Assembly: GCA_007115705.1 (NCBI GenBank)
Contig: QXEO01000549.1
Coordinates: forward strand, 3,486,769 to 3,550,768
DNA from: Dactylis glomerata
Taxonomy: Eukaryota; Streptophyta; Magnoliopsida; Poales; Poaceae
Length of the DNA: 64,000 nt
Reading direction: 5' to 3'
A model generated the notes under the pieces. It was given only the letters and a program-made list of their open reading frames with translations, made no database searches and was not told the DNA's origin. The position numbers were made by a program, and so were the translations under genes. Below, piece by piece: positions 10,753 through 21,611 of the stretch (its first letter is position 1; each line of letters begins with the position of its first letter).

Positions 10753-10864
10753 GGTAAGGTAAAAGGTACTCGCATCCTCCTGTGTGATTGCTCGGAGTTA
10801 TTTCCTTTAGATTCTGCAATTACAACTTTTTGTTTCTTGTTTTTATTTTCACTAGTTAGGCTTA

Positions 10865-11713
10865 ATGGAAAACAAAGAGTTCTATAGTCTTTTTCCTGAG
10901 TTTAGATATGAAGTGTTTGAAGAGAAAATTGAAAAACCTTTGGAGCTTAATTTGCATGCTAATAGTGTTGTTACTATGAATGCTTTGAACACTGTTATTA
11001 CTAATGCTATAGAAAAGTCTAAGCTTGGGGAAGCTGGTTTTGTTAAGCATGATATTTTTAGTTCCCCAGCTTTAGTGGAGAAAATTTGCTCTGATGATAT
11101 TTTATCTCCCATATGTGATGTTCCTTCTTATGATGATATGTTTGAAGAATATGCTTTGCGAAATAGTTGCTCTCTAGCTTGTGATGATACTAAACCTCTA
11201 GTTTATGATGGCTATGATGATGAGTATAATATTTTTAGTTCACCTACTATTGAGGATAAAATTAGTTATGATTACAATATGCCTCCTATTTATGATGATT
11301 ATTGTGATGAGAATAATTATTCTGTTGAATTTGCTCCTACTACTATTGTTCCTGTGGTGAGTATTAATTCTTTTATGCATGTGGCTCATGATAGGGATGC
11401 TTTATGTGATAGTTATATTGTTAGTTCTATTCATGATGCTACTGAAAGTTATTATGAGAGAGGGAAACAAGGTTTGATGGATCTCAACAATATTGAGTTT
11501 CCCCTCTTTATGTTGCAATTCTTGAAGTTGTACTTGTTTTGCCTTCCTATGCTTTTTGCTTTGCGCTTTCATGACTTGTCTCTCTACAAGACTATTTTTC
11601 ATAGGAAGTGGTTTAGATTTAAATGTGTTTCATACATGCTTTTTGATGCTCTCTGTTGTTTCAAGTTCTTATATGGCGCCTTTGCCTCAAGATCTTATAT
11701 GGCGCCCACATAA
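10865..11713 (+). CDS. Family B unknown ORF, 282 residues
   Basis: This is the only sizeable ORF in the B internal region and starts 113 bp after the primer site, where gag would normally begin. The product begins MENKEFYSLFPEF. The middle (about residues 80-180) is acidic and Tyr-rich, with repeated blocks of the type F-S-S-P...E-(D)-K-I and Y-D-D-Y/M. The C-terminal ~90 residues are hydrophobic and Cys/Phe-rich with HRKWFR. No gag, protease or RT motif is visible, and no signal peptide. The matching tail in the partial B copy at 3-305 is also open. The product might be a packaging or helper protein, or a gag degenerated beyond recognition; function is unknown. Confidence 0.6.
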   Translation: MENKEFYSLFPEFRYEVFEEKIEKPLELNLHANSVVTMNALNTVITNAIEKSKLGEAGFVKHDIFSSPALVEKICSDDILSPICDVPSYDDMFEEYALRNSCSLACDDTKPLVYDGYDDEYNIFSSPTIEDKISYDYNMPPIYDDYCDENNYSVEFAPTTIVPVVSINSFMHVAHDRDALCDSYIVSSIHDATESYYERGKQGLMDLNNIEFPLFMLQFLKLYLFCLPMLFALRFHDLSLYKTIFHRKWFRFKCVSYMLFDALCCFKFLYGAFASRSYMAPT

Positions 11714-12870
11714 GCATCTTTGCAAATTACTGCGCCTAGCTCAAAGGCGTTAAAGAAAAGCACTCTTAGGAGATAACCCATTGTTTTATTTTTAGTACTT
11801 TTTCTCTTATTTGAGTCTTGGAAGTCATTACTACTGTAATGACCTCTCCTTATCCTTTTTTATTTCGTTGTTGTGCCAAGAGAAGCCTCTAATTTGAGTG
11901 AGGTAAAGATTTGGGGATGTTGTTGTCCTGAAAATGTTTTCAGTGCTGCACCGTAAAAATTCGTATAAATTCTCTGTATATCTTTTGGACCTGAAATTTC
12001 TTGTGCACATGCCCCAGGTTATATCCCAACTTTCATTAGTTGAACACTTTTTGATTTGAGCAACATAAAACCCCTCAAAAATTCGATCTTTGTCAGCTGT
12101 TCTGTTTTGACAGATTTCTGCCAATATTTGTGTTTACCGCTTTATCACTTTCTTTTTGAGTTATTTTAATAATGGAACTTTTGGGGAAGTTGCTACAGTA
12201 GTATATGCTATATATGTGATGGTTTTGAGTTGAAACCTGAAGCAAATAAAGGGTTGATTATATGCTATGCTTACACTAATGTTGCTAATAGAATTGTGTT
12301 TAGTTTTGTATGAAGGAAGTTTTCAAGTGTAGGGATCGGAGAATGATGAGATGAGTTGAAGAATGGACAAAATCTCAAGCTTGGGGATGCCCATGCATCA
12401 CCCCAAGAAATATCCAAGAAGTACAAGCGTCAAAGCTTGGGGATGCCCCCGAGGCACCCCTTCTTCATCGGCAAAAATCAGGTCACCTTTCAAAACACTA
12501 TATTTTTATTGCTTCATGCACTATCTGTTTTTCTTGGAGCGTCAGTTGTTTTAGTTTTCTTAGTTAGTTTAGTTTTGTTTGCTGCAATAAATGGTTAGAT
12601 TACATCATGTTTCTTTTGGAGGAGATGAACTCGCTTTTCATTTGCCAAGAACACTCTAGTTTTCACTCTTATCGTTCAGCGAGTGTTCTCTTTTTCTGCT
12701 ACTGCGTTTAGCTTTCGATTTTTGCGTTGATTTGCGTTCAGATCTTGTTATATCTTTTCATCAAGGTGTATTTTTGCCTCTGGTCTTTATTGGTTTTTAT
12801 CAAAAGAGGTGTTTACAAAAAATTTGAATGGTGTTGGAAAAGAGAACAAGCTTTATGCAAAAAAGTGATA
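11714..12870 (+). mobile_element. Family B (second copy) internal non-coding region, left of A insertion
   Basis: This is collinear with 306-1450 of the first B copy. It contains the two internal AAGCTTGGGGATGC motifs (12377 and 12433). It is interrupted at 12870/12871 by element A. The last five bases TGATA pair with TGGTA at 23121-23125, a 5-bp target duplication with one change. The uninterrupted site is visible in B1 near 1451-1456. Confidence 0.9.
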
Positions 12871-14380
12871 TGATGACCCACAAGTATAGGGGGTGTATCA
12901 TAGTACTTTCGATAAATAAGAGTGTCGAACCCAACGAGGAGCAGAAGGTGTTGATAAGCAGTTTTGACCAAGGAATCACTGTAAATACTAGCAAACAGGT
13001 TTTCAGGAGTATTTGGTAATACGAGTAAATAAAGTGCGAGTAAATAAAAGACAGTAGTAACAATTGCAGCAAGTGGCCCAATCCTTTATTCAGCAAAGGA
13101 CAAGCCGGTTGTGTACTTATAATAACCAAACGTTCTCGAGGACACACGGGAGTTTTCTGTCAAGAGCTTTCGCTTCATAGAGCCAATAGTATTCATTGGT
13201 TTGATAGGTGTTATGGGGGTGAACCTGTGCTAGCGCACTACCCTTACTAGGATAAATACACACTTGTGATTATACCCCTTGCAAGCATCCGCAAATACAA
13301 GAAAGTAATTAAGATAAATCTAACCACAGCCTTAAACTCTAGGATCCTACGCTCCCTGGTGCAATAGTTTCCCAACGGAGGTTTAGGTTTCTGTCACTCC
13401 AGCAACCCCACAGTCGGTAGCCAAATACACAATGCATCTCACTAGGCCCATAAATGGTGAAGTATCATGTAGTCGACGTTCACATGACACCACTAGTGAA
13501 ATAGCACCACAACAATATCAAACCATTAAATATTTCTCAACAATAATTCACTACTAACATCTTGACTTCTCCCATGTCCTCAAGAACTAAACGAACTACT
13601 CACAAGACATCATATGGATCATGATCAGAAGTGAAATAATGGTAAATAACAATCTAAACATAAACCTTAATTTAATGGTTCCACTCAATAGCATCAACTA
13701 CAAGAGTAATCAACATCGGGAAAGTTTCCCCTATGAATATAACAAGATCCAACTCAATATGTTACAGCGGGACGGCGTGGTGATGGTGGAGATGAAGGTG
13801 CTAGTGAGGGAGATGATGATGATGATGATCCCGATGAAGTCCAGTGCGATGGTGATGACGATGGCGACGATCTCCCCTCTCCGGGAAAAAATTTCCCCAG
13901 CAGATTTCTTCCTGCCGGAGAGCTTTTTCTCTTTGGTGTTCTCAGCCCCGCAGAGGCGGCTGTGTCTAACTCTGAGCCCCCCCTTGACTTAGGTTTTTGG
14001 GGACGATGATGTACGCGGAGGGGCGAGACCAGAGGTGGGCCAGGGTGGCCCCACGCAGGGCTGGCGCGGCCAGGGGTGGCCCCGCGCCGCCCTGGCGTGT
14101 GGAGCCCCCCTGGCTCCTCTCGACTCCCCCTTCTGGCTTTCTGAGTCTTCTGGGAAAATATAATTTCTGGGTATTTTTCTGGAATTTTCCTGATCTTCAA
14201 AATATGGTCTCTTGATGGTCCTTTTTCCAGTAGAATCCTGACTCCGGCAGCAACTCCTCCGATGATCATCAAACATGTGAAAACAAAGAAAATAACATAA
14301 GTATCATGTCTAAATATGAAATATATCAATGAATAACAGTAAATTATGATACAAAATAGTGATGCAAATTGGACGTATCA
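12871..14380 (-). repeat. Family A 3' LTR
   Basis: 1510 bp, beginning TGATACGTCC on the minus strand at 14380 and ending at 12871. It carries an (ATG/GAT)-rich tract near 13800-13870 and a GC-rich inverted region near 14035-14105, comparable in position and flavour to the B and D hairpins. It pairs with 21612-23120. Confidence 0.93.
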
Positions 14381-14397
14381 ACCCCCCCCCCAAGCTT
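14381..14397 (-). other. Polypurine tract of element A
   Basis: On the minus strand TAAGCTTGG and a run of G residues abut the 3' LTR. It shares the TAAGCTTGGGG core with families B and D. Confidence 0.8.
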
Positions 14398-16075
14398 AGA
14401 CCTCGCTTGTCCCCAAGCGAAAACTAAACTCGGTAAACATGACCACAGGTTTATGGAGTGAAGTGTCGATAATCAAAATACGGACAAGAAGCATCACATT
14501 CACCAAGGCACAAATTATAATAGACAGCAACTTCCCTTTATAAGATGTAGGCTTGCAATAGGTAAAAGGGAATCACATGTAAATATGCACAAGGTAAATT
14601 ATAATTGGCAATGGCAAACCTTAGTTCTTGGTCGAAGGGTGGAGAACAAACTATTCTCTCTTTTAAACGGAGCCTTTTAAAACAGAGCTAATATAGCAAA
14701 GGCTATATGCTCAACAAAGTAAACTTTTGCATTCAAAGAAAGCTTTCAAAGATATATTCCTTCAGACAAAAGCATTATAGAAAACAAGGAAGATAATAAA
14801 CATGATTAAACGGATCAACATATGGATGAGTGAAACATAACAACTCTAATGCTTGCTTGAGACAGAGGGAAATAGGTTGACTCAACATAAAAGTAAGAGA
14901 TAGGCCCTTCGCAGAGGGAAGCAGGGATTAAACATGTGCTAGAGCTTTTCATTTGTAAAACAGAGGTAAAAGTTATTTTGAGAGGTGGTTGCTTTTGTCA
15001 ACGACTAGCAACGGTGTTCTTGATATCTTCCATGCTAAACAAGTGAGAGCGGTTCCGAGATGTTTGATTAATTGGCACTTTGGTGCTCTTTTATAGCTTT
15101 GCACTCCTCCCCACCTTTTTCCTTTCTCAAACCATGGCTAACCGATTCCATCGGGTGCCGACCAACTTTCACATTCCATTGGAGGAGTGCCTTTTTCTTT
15201 CTTTTTCTTTTTGAGATTATAATGGTCTGACCAGCTCCCTTGCAAAATTAATGACGAGCAGATGAAGCTGCCTAGTCGAAGGGTACTTAATTTAGTATGG
15301 AAGATAACAAACCCATCCACTACGTCCTCATGAGCTAAAAACAGTGGCACAAAATGAAGAGTGTTTGAAGGTTTTTGAAAGGTAGCACATGAAAATTTAC
15401 TTAGAATGGCTTGAAATACCATGCATAGGAATTTATAGTGGACTCTTTGGAAGTAACTTGGCTTTTGGGATTTGGATGCACGAGAAGTATTCCCTCTCAG
15501 TACAGGTTTTTGGCTAGCAAGGTTGGGTAGCAAGCATAAGAGTTGCATGAAACAAACAAACATACATATAATAAGAACAATCATGCAAACTCCCTTGAAG
15601 GTACAATGATTTTAACTTTAAGAATAACAATGCTTATAGGCTAAACATAAAGGAAAACTGAAGTGATGTAACTGCAAGCACTTCTTTGTTCTTCTCTACT
15701 CAAACTTCAAGGTAAAATTGCTACTGACCAAGCTAGGTTTGCCAAAACCAACTAAATCTACTCATGTTCCCAATGTGATACCAATACCAATCAACAAGAC
15801 TAGTCACATAAGAGAGATTGCAGACTAACATAGAGTGTGCGAAAAGTAAACGATAAAACTTCTCATTAATATTTCATTACCGCAACTCACACCAAGGGAT
15901 ACATAGATAACTAACTAAGGAGGATACTTCCAACTGCAAGCTATTCTATATGATAACTTCTCTATTCATGATAAGACTCTGCTTGAAAAGTAAATGAACA
16001 AAAGGTAATGATGTGATACCGCGGTACTCCCCCAAGCTTGGAACAAGCCAAGGGAATGCCTATACCGATGATGAA
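14398..16075 (-). mobile_element. Element A 3' non-coding region
   Basis: There is no supported coding region. On the minus strand the part at about 15240-15010 matches B sequence at about 2080-2300 (the GGCACTCC..., CCGATGGAATCGG and TTTATAAAAGAGCAC landmarks), in the same relative order. This shows common ancestry of A and B outside the LTR termini. ORFs here do not resemble known proteins. Confidence 0.75.
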
Positions 16076-16432
16076 TTACTCCTTTGGTGGTATTGGAAGC
16101 AGCCTTGGATTAATGAAATATTCCTGCATCATGCGAAGCCTGAGATTCTCTTCTTGAAGCATCTTTACCTCCCTCTTCAAAGCTTGATATTGAGTGCAAA
16201 ACTCAAAAGTGACCAGCATGTCGTGTTCTATCATGGGCATGGAGTCAAGATCCAAAACATGATATGTTGGTCCCTGCAAATCATGAGAAAAGATACGTCT
16301 AGCTTTTGTCGGTCCTTCAAAAGCAGGGTTTGTGGGCCTTGCTCTCCCCGAACCTTGCGCTTCCTTCCACTTCTGGCGCTGGTGATCATCTACATAGGGC
16401 CTTTTGCCCTTGTTGTCGCTTGAAGAGGCCAT
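16076..16432 (-). CDS. Element A extra ORF downstream of integrase, 118 residues
   Basis: Starts MASSSDNKGKRP at 16432 and stops at 16076. The frame is open further upstream, but Met at 16432 begins the polar, protein-like part. Features are a basic Lys/Arg-rich N-terminal third, a Pro/Gly linker, and a predicted coiled coil near the C-terminus with a heptad-like LKREVKMLQEENLRLR. The position after integrase and before the 3' UTR is where Athila elements carry an extra, sometimes env-like ORF, but there is no membrane segment here. Function unknown. Confidence 0.55.
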   Translation of the reverse strand: MASSSDNKGKRPYVDDHQRQKWKEAQGSGRARPTNPAFEGPTKARRIFSHDLQGPTYHVLDLDSMPMIEHDMLVTFEFCTQYQALKREVKMLQEENLRLRMMQEYFINPRLLPIPPKE

Positions 16433-16770
16433 AATTCCCCCAAGCTTAAGATCAACTCCTGACAGAAACAGCTCGAAACAAAACACGACGAGAAAACGAT
16501 ATACAGACCTCGGGGACTCTGGGGGGTTAAATAGGCGAAAATTATACATCGAAACGAAGTCACAGGAGGAAAACGGTACGGAAACGAGTTCCGAGGTGTT
16601 CTCACACAGGGGTGGTACGGCCAGGGGTGGGCCCGCGCCACCCGCGTGTGAGACACACACGGACTCTTTTTCCTGCCCTTTTTCGTCTCGTGATTTTTCA
16701 TATTTAGTAAAAACAACAAAAATATTAAAAGAAGAACTTTTCGTGAAACTTTTTTGACTAGAACTGTTAC

Positions 16771-17931
16771 CTATTCGAAAGCGAACTCTGCAGGTTCCTG
16801 CAATTTGTCTTGGATAAATTCTTCCGGAGAAACTGTTTCAATAACATCAACATCTTCATTATAAGAATCTCCAGAAATATAATGCTTGAGTCTTTGCCCA
16901 TTCACCACTTGTGTAGAATCATCTTTCAATGAAGCAATCTTAATAGCACCTGAGCGGTACACTTCCACAATAACATATGGTCCTTCCCATTTAGAGAGTA
17001 ATTTTCCTGCAAAAAATCTGAGACGAGACCTATACAAAAGAACTTTCTCACCAACATGAAACTCTCTCTTAAGAATTCTCTTATCATGCCATTGCTTGAC
17101 TTTCTCTTTGAAAAGTCTGGCATTCTCATACGCTTCATTTCTCCACTCATCTAGAGAACTCAAATCTAACAACCTTTTCTTACCGGCTAGTTTAAAATCT
17201 CTATTAAGCTCTCTCACTGCCCAAAAAGCTTTGTGTTCTAATTCTAAGGGCAAGTGACATGCTTTTCCGTAAACCATCTTATAAGGAGACATACCCATGG
17301 GATTCTTATAAGCAGTTCTATAAGCCCATAAAGCGTCATTTAACTTACTAGCCCAGTTTTTCCTAGATTTATTAACAGTCTTCTGCAAGATAGACTTGAT
17401 CTCCCTATTTGAAAGCTCTACCTGCCCACTAGTTTGGGGATGATAAGCAGAAGCAATTCTATGATTGACATCATACTTAGCAAGAGTTTTTCTAAAACTA
17501 CCGTGAATAAAATGAGAACCTCCGTCAGTCATAAGATATCTAGGCACTCCGAACCTAGGAAAGATAACATCCTTAAGCATTTTTAACGAGGTCTCACCAT
17601 CGGCACTCTTTGTAGGTATGGCTTCTACCCATTTAGTAACATAATCAACAACAACAAGTATATGGGTATAGCCTTTTGAAGGAGGAAAAGGACCCATAAA
17701 GTCAAATCCCCAACAATCAAACGGTTCAATAACAAGAGTGTAACTCATAGGCATCTCATTGCGTCTAGAAATATTTCCAACTCTTTGAAATTCATCACAA
17801 GATAAAACATACCTTCTGGCATCCTTAAAGAGGGTTGGCCAATAAAAACCTGATTGTAGAACCTTCTGCGCGGTTCTATCTCCAGCATGATGCCCTCCAT
17901 AAGCACTGCTATGGCATTTTCTTAATATCTC
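16771..17931 (-). pseudogene. Integrase of element A (defective)
   Basis: It continues the pol frame after a TAA at 17932-17934. The N-terminal HHCC zinc-binding region is recognisable, but the last metal ligand is Phe (CDEF) instead of Cys, at 17788-17790. The catalytic core shows the three acidic residues in context: WGFDFMGPF, MTDGGSHF and GQVELSNREIK. A C-terminal chromodomain-like or GPY-type region follows (KWEGPYVI near residue 255 of the 327-residue open part). The open frame ends at 16771. It would insert cDNA into the genome; this copy cannot be made intact because of the upstream stop. Confidence 0.88.
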
Positions 17932-19920
17932 TTATTGCTCATATTCTGGTACGCATCTTCTCATGATACCATCAACTCCTTCTTTATATAAATGTGGGTT
18001 ATCCCAAAAATAATGCCTCAAATCATAGAAGAATTTTCTTCTTTGCTGAGCTGTAAAGGTCGGAGGCAAATACTTGGAAACAATAAAGTTAGCATAATCA
18101 GCATACCATGGAAGGTCTCGTGAAGTTACATTAATTGCAGCTAACTGTTCATTTGGAAAACTATCATTAACAGGAATAGGATCAAAAGAAATGTTTTCCA
18201 ATCTAGACAAGTTGTCAGCCATAGGATTTTCAGCACCTTTCCTATCTACGATATGCAAATCAAACTCTTGTAAAAGTAACACCCATCTAATAAGCCTAGG
18301 CTTAGCATCCTTCTTAGTCATGAGATATCTAATAGCAGCGTGATTAGTATGAATAGTAACTTTAGAATCAACAATGTAAGATCTAAACTTATCATAAGGA
18401 AAAACAACAGCAAGAAACTCTTTCTCAGTAGTAGCATAATTCTTCTGAGCAGCATCAAGAGTCTTACTAGCATAATGAATAACATTCAACTTATTATCAA
18501 CGCGCTGTCCAAGAACAGCACCAACAGCAAAATCACTAGCATCGCACATAATTTCAAAAGGTAAATTCCAATCAGGTGGTTGAACAATAGGAGCAGTAGT
18601 TAAAGCCTTCTTAAGAGTTTCAAAAGCTTCCTTACAATCATCATCAAAGACAAATGGTACATCCTTTTGAAGAAGATTGGTAAGAGGCTTTGAGATCTTA
18701 GAGAAATCTTTAATAAACCTCCTATAGAAACCAGCATGACCAAGAATACTACGAATACCTTTAACATCTCTTGGACATGGCATTTTCTCAATTGCCTCCA
18801 CTTTTGCTCTGTCAACTTCAATACCTCTTTCGGAAATTTTATGTCCAAGGACAATTCCTTCATTTACCATAAAGTGGCATTTCTCCCAATTAAGAACAAG
18901 GTTAGTTTCTTCGCACCTCTGCAAAACTTTATCAAGGTTGTACAAACAATTATCAAAAGAAGTTCCATAGACGGAGAAATCGTCCATGAAGACCTCCACA
19001 ATTTCTTCACAAAAGCCATGAAAAATAGCAGACATACATCTTTGAAAAGTAGCAGGAGCATTGCATAAACCAAACGACATACGTCTATAAGCATAAGTTC
19101 CATAAGGGCAAGTAAAAGTGGTTTTCTCTTGATCATCCTTCTTAACAGCAATTTGAGAAAAACCAGAATAACCATCAAGGAAACAAAAATGAGTCTTCTT
19201 AGACAACCTTTCTAGCATTTGATCTATAAACGGTAAAGGGTAATGATCTTTCTTAGTAACTTTGTTTACCTTCCTTTAATCAATGCACATTCTATAACCA
19301 ACAACTACCCTTTGAGGAATAAGCTCGTTATTCTCATTAGGCACAACAGTCATACCTCCTTTCTTAGGAACACAATGAACAGGACTAACCCATCTACTAT
19401 CAGCAATAGGATAAATGATACCAGCATCAAGGAGTTTTAATACCTCATTTCTTACCACATCCTTCATCTTGGGAATTAGGCGGCGTTGATGCTCCACAAC
19501 TGGCTTTGCATCTTTCTCCATATTAATGGCATGCTGACATAAAGTGGGAGAAATCCCTTTTAAATCATCCAGAGTATATCCCATAGCTCCTCGGTGTTTC
19601 CTCAATATCTCCAATAATCTTTCTTCTTCCTTTCCTGAAAGTTTAGAACTAATAATAACAGGATATATTTTCTTATCATCAATATAAGCATATTTGAGGT
19701 CATCAGGCAAAGGCTTTAATTCAAACACAGGATCTTCTTTAGGCGGCAAAGTGGTACCAAGATCCTCCACAGGTAGATTATGCTTGAGTAATGGTGGTTG
19801 ACGAAGGAGAATATCGTCAATCTCTTCTCTTTCCTTGCTAAAAACATCACTTTCGTGATCTTCCATGAATTGCTGCAAGGCATTATTAGGGGCAAGAGCA
19901 ATAGAAGCAAGCTGCTCAAC
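17932..19920 (-). pseudogene. Reverse transcriptase and RNase H of element A (defective)
   Basis: Same frame as gag. The RT palm motif is FMDDFSVYG, a normal YxDD variant in this lineage. A TAA at 19276-19278 breaks the frame just after YRMCID, at the conserved Tyr position. RNase H shows CDASDFAVG and KEFLAVVF. The conserved HTDHAA motif reads HTNHAA (codon 18343-18345), so a catalytic Asp is Asn. A third break, TAA, is at 17932-17934 before the integrase zinc finger. These would be the polymerase and template-degrading activities. Confidence 0.9.
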
Positions 19921-21498
19921 TCAAAAAATTTCATTAGGCGTGTCGTTTTCATAAGAAGTCTTAGCAAACTTGGAAAAATTAAACTCATAAGACTCTCCAT
20001 TAAACTTAGTAAAAAATTTCTCCTTCTTACAGTCTATCACGGCACCACAAGTGTTCAAAAAGGGTCTACCAAAAATAATAGGACAAGTTTTACTAGCCTC
20101 CTTACCAAGTACTAGAAAATCAGTAGGGTATTTAGTCTTACCGCAAAGAACTTCCACATCTCGGACAATACCAAGAGGCCAAACTGTCTCTCTGTTAGCA
20201 AGCTGAACAACCACATCAATATCTTCAAGTTCACAAGCGCCAATCTCGTGCATGATTTCTTTGTAAAGCTCTAAGGGAATAGCACTTGCACTAGCACCAA
20301 TATCACATAAACCATAATAGCAATGATCTCCAATCCTGACAGAAATAACAGGAACACTTGCTTTCCTGTGCTTTTTAGGATGTGAAAGAATGTTAGAAGC
20401 ATCTTCACAAAAAAGAATATATTCATCCCCTACATCTTTAGTAACAAGATCCTTCAATATAGCTACAGGAGACTTAATAGTAATTTGCTCATCAGGTTCT
20501 GCAGCTTTCTTAGTACTTTTATTAGACACACTTACCAAAGTAGAATACTTCTTTACCTTAGCAGGAAAAGGTGTCTTCTCAAAATAAGGTTCAGGCACAA
20601 TGCTATCAACAGTACAAACTTCAGTAGCTGCAGCAGGAATATGACTAATAGAATCTTTATAAGGCGCATGATATTTGTTCCAATCTTTCTTTGGAACATC
20701 AATATAAGACGCAAAAGCCTTAAGACAATTAGCAAGTATTTGGGAATCAAGACCATAAGCAGCGCTAACACTATGAAAGTCATCGGTTCTCATAAAAGAT
20801 TTAATGCATTCATAATCATAGTTTATACCTGACTTCCTACCTTTGTCGTTTTCCCAACCTTCAGCATTCTCTTGTATACTGTCAAGAAGTTTCCACTTAG
20901 CATCTTCTTTCATATGAGTAAATGATCCAAAGCAAGAAGCATCCAAATAATCCTTATCAGGAAGAGTAAGCCGCGCATAAAAATTATTAATAACAATATT
21001 ATTGGGAAGCTCATGAATGGGGCATTTGAGCATTAGTAACTTCAATCTCCCCCACGCTTGGGCAATACTCTCTCCATCATGAGGCCAAAAATTATATATC
21101 CGGTTACGGTCTTTATGAATTTCACTTGGAGGATAAAACTTGGAATAAAAGAGAGGCACAATATCCTCCCATGCCATAGATGGACCATCTTGGAGTAGCC
21201 GATACCACTCTTCAGCTTTGCCTTTCAATGATAATGAGAATAATTTCTTCTTGACCTGGCTTGGTGAAATACCTGCACATCTGAACAACTCGCATAATTC
21301 ATGTATAAATAATAAGTGATCACCCGGATGGACAGTTCCATCTCCTGAATAGCAGTTATCCATAATTCGCCCAACAATTTTCATAGGTATTTTAAAAGGA
21401 TCAATTTCAGCAGGCGGTGACGGTGGTGGTTCCTCCGCATGTGCAGCAGTAGCAGTGGATGTGTTTCCAAATAGGAAACCAAATGGAGAATTCTCCAT
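19921..21498 (-). CDS. Gag and aspartic protease of element A
   Basis: Met at 21498 begins MENSPFGFLFGN; the frame is open 11 codons further but this start matches gag-like sequence. About residues 60-220 form a retrotransposon Gag domain (KAEEWYRLL, FYSKFYPPSE, AQAWGRLK). No CCHC zinc knuckle is present, as in Athila gag. The protease active site is LCDIGASASAIP, with a C-terminal GRPFLNT. The frame stops at TGA 19921-19923, while protein similarity continues in the same frame downstream. CGA to TGA by methyl-CpG decay is the simplest explanation. Confidence 0.88.
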   Translation of the reverse strand: MENSPFGFLFGNTSTATAAHAEEPPPSPPAEIDPFKIPMKIVGRIMDNCYSGDGTVHPGDHLLFIHELCELFRCAGISPSQVKKKLFSLSLKGKAEEWYRLLQDGPSMAWEDIVPLFYSKFYPPSEIHKDRNRIYNFWPHDGESIAQAWGRLKLLMLKCPIHELPNNIVINNFYARLTLPDKDYLDASCFGSFTHMKEDAKWKLLDSIQENAEGWENDKGRKSGINYDYECIKSFMRTDDFHSVSAAYGLDSQILANCLKAFASYIDVPKKDWNKYHAPYKDSISHIPAAATEVCTVDSIVPEPYFEKTPFPAKVKKYSTLVSVSNKSTKKAAEPDEQITIKSPVAILKDLVTKDVGDEYILFCEDASNILSHPKKHRKASVPVISVRIGDHCYYGLCDIGASASAIPLELYKEIMHEIGACELEDIDVVVQLANRETVWPLGIVRDVEVLCGKTKYPTDFLVLGKEASKTCPIIFGRPFLNTCGAVIDCKKEKFFTKFNGESYEFNFSKFAKTSYENDTPNEIF

Positions 21499-21582
21499 AG
21501 CAGAGTAAAATAAAAGACAAAATAAAAACAATACTCACAGTGACGGTTACCTTACCAATTCCACTCTTCAATAGCGCTACAC

Positions 21583-21600
21583 TCCCCGGCAACGGCGCCA
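21583..21600 (-). other. Primer-binding site of element A
   Basis: The minus-strand sequence is TGGCGCCGTTGCCGGGGA, identical over 18 bases to that of family B. It is separated from the 5' LTR by 11 bases. Confidence 0.88.
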
Positions 21601-21611
21601 GAAAATAGTCT

